Assembly: GCA_950106755.1 (NCBI GenBank)
Contig: OX467082.1
Coordinates: forward strand, 35,650,001-35,714,000
Reading direction: 5' to 3'
Length of the DNA: 64,000 nucleotides
Source: Climacium dendroides
Lineage: Eukaryota > Streptophyta > Bryopsida > Hypnales > Climaciaceae
The notes under the pieces were generated by a model. The model did no database searches, was not told the DNA's origin, and saw only the letters and a program-made list of their open reading frames with translations. Numbering within the stretch: the stretch's first letter is position 1; each line of letters begins with the position of its first letter. Shown piece by piece: positions 58,836 to 64,000 of the stretch. Position numbers and translations under genes: made by a program.

Positions 58836-60037
58836 GATTTTGGAAACACTAAGTTGAGTTTAAAGGTACAATGCTACACTTTATAATTTCATTTTAAATC
58901 ACAGGTACTGGATTTTAACCGGTTTTGGAGTTTAGAGGATCAATTATTACTACATGCATGCTTCTTGTGATTGTTGCTTGTAGATATATGGTAGTCTACT
59001 CTTAAAGCAACCATTTAAGCCTACCTAATTCATCATTGATAATAATAGATATTTCAAGTAACATGTCATCTTTTCCTAAATAAGAGTTGCATTTAGAATT
59101 TGGTCACTTTTAGAGCAAACTACCTTAGCTAGAAGTTTTGTGAAAAAATATTGATATTTGTTTAAGATATTGTGTTGTGATGTTGCTAGGAGTTCTATAA
59201 GCAAACTTTGTAAAGTTTGAAGTATTGTTAGTCAACTTTGTAACATGACATAATGGAAAATTCATTGAATGACCACCATATTCTTTTAACCTAAATGGCT
59301 TATAAAAAACAATGGAAGCAAATCAAAGATTAATTGCAAAAAAGAAATAGATCCTATAATAAAGACCAAATGTGGACATCAATGAATTTGGCATGAGAGG
59401 ATATACCTCAAGCAAGTATCTAAAAGTTAATTTCTAAAATGGAAGCTATGATAGTAGTTGCTCAAGGTGATAGTACTTTATGGTAGTGGATGTATCACTT
59501 TGTTACAAAGTAGTTGCTAGTAAGTAAGACATAATGTAAAATTCTTGTCATAGTAGGTTTTTACAATACTATAGCTTTTCAATGATACCTTATTTAACAA
59601 CATTTATTCAATTTTTTTAATACATGAGCTACCTTTTTTTTCCTTTAACATGTATGAAAGAAAATTGCAAAGTACATTAAAGCCACATAGAGGAAAATTT
59701 TACCTACATAATATGAGTCTTTATAACATGAAAGAAGTGAACAATGATGTTTCTCAAAGACATGTGCAATCAAATTTTAAAAATTCATCACACATATATT
59801 TTAATTAATCATTATGTAAAACCATAAAAAAAGTCAATTAAAATAATTCATCAAAAATGGAGTTCCTATTTTTAGACATTAAAATTTCATATGTTGGTTA
59901 AGGTTCCATGAAGCAATAGATTTAATAGGATAGTTTTGATAGGATATTCTTAAAATAGAGTTTAAAAGGAAAAAAATTGAAAGGCTTCATAGTGGGGGTG
60001 CAAGACTTCTTAGTAGGCACCAATATAGGCATGTTGA
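58836..60037. other. AT-rich non-coding DNA
   Basis: No gene is recognised. About 59100-59132 (TTTGGTCACTTTTAGAGCAAACTACCTTAG) is a short piece of the dispersed repeat seen at about 44.38 and 53.31 kb. Confidence 0.5.
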
Positions 60038-61584
60038 CACTAGAAGAAAAAAGGGGGTTCTGCGACTACGCTACGCAACTGGTTTTTCAGTTGCATCGGA
60101 CATTTGCGACTGGATTGCAACTAGTGATAATTTGGAATTTTGTAGTCGCAGTGGACACTCTAGAATCTAGGAAACGTTTGTAGCAATACACCTTGTTTGT
60201 GACTCATTTGCAACTTGTTTGCAACTTGTTTGCAACTTGTAAATTTGTAGATTATTAAAACATTAGTCTTGATGATTTGTAGATTTCAAAATTTCAAATC
60301 TATCTTTCTCTAGATTTTAGGATTTCAAATCCACCTTTTTGTAGATTTTAGGATTTTAAATCTACTTTTTTTCTAGATTTCTAAATTTCAGATCTACTTT
60401 TTTCAAGATTTTAGAATTTCAAATCTACCTTTTTCTAGATTTCAGAACTTTTGAACTACCTTCTTCCTAGATTTCAAAAATTCAAAAATTGGTATTTAAT
60501 AGATTTCATTAGTTTAGGAAACTTTACAATTTTATAGATTTTAAAGTTTCTTAATTTTCAATTTTTTAAAAATTTCTATTGGTTGTAGAATTTTGTATTC
60601 TATAGAATTCTAAATATTGTAGAAATCTACAAACTGTAGAAATCTTAGAATTCTACCAACACAATTCATTGCATAAGACAACAATAGCTTACAAGTCTTA
60701 TATGTCCAACTTTAAGGTACTCTTGACAATAGATATGGGACAACTGAGATACTAAAAAATGATTAAGAAGCAACTAAGATATTGAAAAACAACTAAGAAA
60801 CAACTAATGTATGACTTAACAATGACTAGGAAACAACTAAGACAACTAATGCATGACTTAAAAGTGACTAGGAAACAACTAGTTTTACTACTACAAAACT
60901 CAATTTTTGATTGATTTCAGCAGATAAGTGAAACAAATCTATACAATCAAATCAACAAAATAGCTAAATTTTCTAAGAGTGTAAAATGACTAAAAACCAA
61001 ATGGCCAATTTCATTAAAATGGAGACATTCCATTATTTGGCACTTTTAACAGTTTAGACTGTGCAATCTGAAATCTATATCCATCCTAGATTTCTAAAAT
61101 CTATAAAAGTCCTAGATATCTAAAATCTAGATTTTTACTAATTTTTTAAAATCCCACAGTCTAAAATCTATATCAGTCCTAGATTTTTGAAATCTATAAA
61201 TATTCTAGATGTACATAATCTATATTAGTCTTAGATGTCATTTTGCAATTGAAACCCCACAGTTTGAAAAATTGCACAGAGAAATATAGAATGCTACCAT
61301 TTTAATGAAATTTGCCATACAACTAAAGTACAACTAGAAAGCAACTAGGAAACGACTAGAAAATGACTAAGAAATAACTTTGGTCATTTTATAGTTGCAA
61401 TTTTTCTCTAGTTGTTTCCTAGTCATTTTTACAACTATAGATTGACTGCTTTGCGACAAAAACAATAATATAAAACAATTAAATTAAATTTGGTGCAAAT
61501 AGAGAGGATTTTAGTCGCAGGATAGTTGTATAGGACACTAGTCGCAGAATGGGCGGTTGTGACAGACACGTTTTTCTTCTAGTG
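60038..61584. mobile_element. Non-autonomous CACTA transposon, 1,547 bp
   Basis: The termini are CACTAGAAGAAAAA (60038-60051) and its exact reverse complement (61571-61584), flanked by TGA on both sides (60035-60037 and 61585-61587), a 3-bp target duplication. Subterminal motifs of the types TTGCGACTG/CAGTCGCA and TTTGCAACTTG, with AACAACTAGGAAACAACTA-like repeats further in, occur in both orientations. No transposase is encoded. The termini differ slightly from the CACTA element at 27155-29059 (CACTAT versus CACTAG), so it is a different family. Confidence 0.95.
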
Positions 61585-63001
61585 TGATGTATCTTGTTAA
61601 TCCTTGAATTAAACATATTTGGATACATGTAACTATAGGATCTTGTAGTACACTAGTTTGAAAAAAAATTAGAAGATGTGAAAAAAAATTCAAAATTTTC
61701 CACTGTATAGATTGCAAGATATTAGTGTTTGAAGTGACAAAAATCTTGTTTTGGGCCTGTGAAAAACTAGGAAATTGCACTTCACAAAATCACATTTGTA
61801 TGAACAGATGTCCATGTTGATGGTGCTTCCTTATTTTCATTCTTCAAAGCAAGTTGTCTACATGCTTGAAAATTTTCAAATAATTTGGAATTGTACAACA
61901 TATAGGAAAAAAATAGTAAGTAGCCAAAGAAGTAGAATTATTTAGAATACACAATTGTTGAAAATTTAGTTATGGAACTTAAAAAATGCCAATTCCAATG
62001 GTTGTAATGCTATAATAAACGATCTACATCATATGCTTTTATTTTTTTCAAAAAATATTTAAATTTGAATTAAATAAAGAACTTCAAAGTTTATCTCTAT
62101 TCTACAATTCTCCGCAAACTAGAATTCCTCATAATTTCCATTTCATTAATTAAAATAGAATAATTCAAAGCTTTCCACATATATATAAATCTAGAGAACC
62201 AATTCCAATTTTTTATTTCTTAAGAAAGTGATTTTTAAGAATATTTTTGAACTTGCTTAGGCTGATTGCAATTTAAAGGAAATTATATATCATAAAAAAC
62301 TCTTTAACCATGCAATCAAAAGATTTGAAATTTTTTGGGCCTTAAAGCTACTCTTTGGTTACATGTTGTGTGAAAAATTCAAATAAAAAAAACAAAAATT
62401 CCATTCATAATGAACTATCAAAATTGCAATGTTGCTAAAATTTTAGTTTGGTCCTTAGGATTTAACACAACTATATTCCTAATCTAGTGAGCCAAAATTT
62501 ATTTGATTCTAAGATGAAATGGTGCATTCTTTGTTTCCACAATTTTCTTAAGAGCCATTCATTATATATTTTTAGTTCTTGGAGTTATAATTGAGTTAAT
62601 GCTTGTGAGACTAATTTGCCAAAGGCACAATTTGCAACAAACTTCAATATCTCAACTTGCACTAATTCCACCTCCTTTTCCTTAAAAGGATGATCCTCTA
62701 TGCATTGATGGAAATCTAAATTTCTACTTGCAACCAGAGATCCTCACTTTGTTAGGAGAGGTTAGAATACACAAAATTTACCAACTACAAAATAGAAGGG
62801 GCTTTGGAGATATAGTTGGGTCTCCAAAGCTAAGTACACAAGCTAGTTCCCTCTTCCTCCATCTTCCTCCCTATGGAATGTTCTTTGCAATATGATAGAT
62901 AACTCAAAAAAACAAAACAAGACAATTTAAATTGAGTTTATAAGAGACCCTTGTTTCTTTAGAAGAAATTAGAATATACAAAATAAAACAAGACAATTTA
63001 A
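61585..63001. repeat. AT-rich non-coding DNA with decayed repeats
   Basis: About 61620-61790 resembles the inner part of the TTAA MITE family (GGATCTTGTAGTACACTAGT, ATAGATTGCAAGATATT). About 62745-62811 is repeated at about 62940-62985 and 63925-64000 (GGAGA(C/G)..., TTAGAATACA(C/A)AAAATTTA, AACTACAAAATAG). No gene is seen. Confidence 0.55.
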
Positions 63002-63909
63002 CCCCTAAAGTCTCTTTTCCACCCAAAACCACTCAAAACTACCATTTCTATAGCGATGAACAAAATGCTTTTTTTGCATATCTAACAATAGAATCTTGTA
63101 CTAGACTAGTATAAGAATGTATGGCAAAAATTTTAGAAACTTTGACCGCATAGATTGCAAGATATTTGTGCTTAAAGTGAAAAAAATAATTATTTTTGTA
63201 CCTTGCTTAACTACATTATAACATTATTTGGCTTTAAAACTTCATAACTTATCATTTTTGCTCTATTGATTTTGAATTTATAATTTTATATGATAAAAAA
63301 TTGATTTGAGATTTTAGTATTTTTTTTAATTTAAAAAAAAACTTAATTTTCATTCACTAAAAAATTATTAAATAGAAGTAGGTTCAAGATTGAAGGAAAA
63401 TCTGAATTGATAATAGCTCTAAGATGGAATTGAAATATACTAATCTCAATGGTGAGATTGTCCTAGCAAGACATCTTAACCTTGTGAAACTTTTTTTTTG
63501 AAAAATTGTGAAAATTGAGGTCAAAAATGAATTCTACAAGTTATTTTTTCAAGAAGATGCTCTAATTGCTCCAAAAACAAGATTGTTCATAACTTTCTCA
63601 TAACAAATCCAAATGGAATGAATCAAAGCTTTCCATGTACATAAAAATATAATCTATATAGGAAAAAAATTAATTTTTAACTTTAAGTTTTCTTGAAGGG
63701 TTTTTTCTACCCGTTGAGTGAAAAAAAGGGCTTTTTGTTCTATAACTCTTGCTCCAAGGGTCCGATTGAAATAAAAATTATATTTTTGGAGAGCTAATGT
63801 GTTTACCTATCTTCACAAAAGAATTCAAAAAATTACAACAAATGTTAAGACCATAGGAGCCTGTCCAAAATCCATTTTGTCCCTTGAGGGGACACTAAGA
63901 CTTTAGGGG
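63002..63909 (+). mobile_element. TTAA-flanked MITE-like element, long form, 908 bp
   Basis: The left end CCCCTAAAGTCTC and the right end inverse (AGACTTTAGGGG) are flanked by TTAA at 62998-63001 and 63910-63913. The inner right part (GCCTGTCCAAAATCCATTTTG, CCCTTGAGGGGACACT) matches the reverse complement of 52742-52800. It is non-coding. The interior holds the conserved block shared with 22430-23300 and 61620-61790. Confidence 0.85.
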
Positions 63910-64000
63910 TTAATTTGAGTTTATAGGAGACCCTTACTTTACTAGGAGATGTTAGAATACAAAAAATTTATCAACTACAAAATAGGAGGGAATTGGAGAT

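Noticed and set aside
1..64000. CRISPR arrays, operons, ribosome binding sites or bacterial-type terminators
   Set aside because: The window is eukaryotic nuclear DNA; no regularly spaced short repeats of CRISPR type and no bacterial gene organisation occur.

Overview
The window reads as nuclear DNA of a plant (streptophyte), gene-poor and repeat-rich. The signs are a plant-type UDP-glucuronate 4-epimerase gene with spliceosomal introns, a U6 snRNA fragment, plant-type CACTA, PIF/Harbinger and Mutator-like transposons, and long AT-rich non-coding stretches around a few GC-rich genes. The epimerase gene has three coding exons and not one long exon, which would fit a non-flowering plant better than an angiosperm. 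I cannot name the species.

Layout. 0-2.1 kb: a decayed PIF/Harbinger transposon, with a partial coiled-coil ORF facing a transposase reading frame that has three TAG stops. 4.1-7.8 kb: AT-rich repeat DNA without genes. About 7.85-21.09 kb: a large element bounded by inverted repeats. It carries a Mutator-like/SWIM transposase on + and, divergent to it, a 12-exon gene on - whose product would join a ParB-like domain to a DNA methyltransferase-like domain. Between them lie two sets of tandem repeats built on a TTCGGCGCCGAA-type palindrome and a small third gene. 21-32.5 kb: AT-rich DNA with a non-autonomous CACTA element (27.2-29.1 kb) inserted in an older coding sequence. 32.8-33.4 kb: a decayed GC-rich coding stretch. 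37.7-40.2 kb: an intact UDP-glucuronate 4-epimerase gene. 42.7-43.5 kb: a small TIR element. 46.1 kb: a 5'-truncated U6 copy. 47.2-50.3 kb: an intact two-exon gene for a 906-residue protein with long Gln/Tyr/Asn/Gly-rich tandem repeats. 52.7-53.3 and 63.0-63.9 kb: TTAA-flanked MITE-like elements. 57.8-58.8 kb: a Ty3/gypsy integrase remnant. 60.0-61.6 kb: a second CACTA element.

Only two genes look intact: the epimerase, which makes UDP-galacturonate for pectin, and the repeat protein, whose function is unknown. Nearly everything else is mobile DNA. The point of most interest is the 13-kb element, because it pairs a transposase with a DNA-binding/DNA-methyltransferase-like partner and with palindromic repeat arrays that such a partner could bind. 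The transposon coding frames have decayed mostly by in-frame stop codons explainable by single C-to-T or G-to-A changes, with very few frameshifts. This suggests methylated, silenced DNA ageing by deamination.
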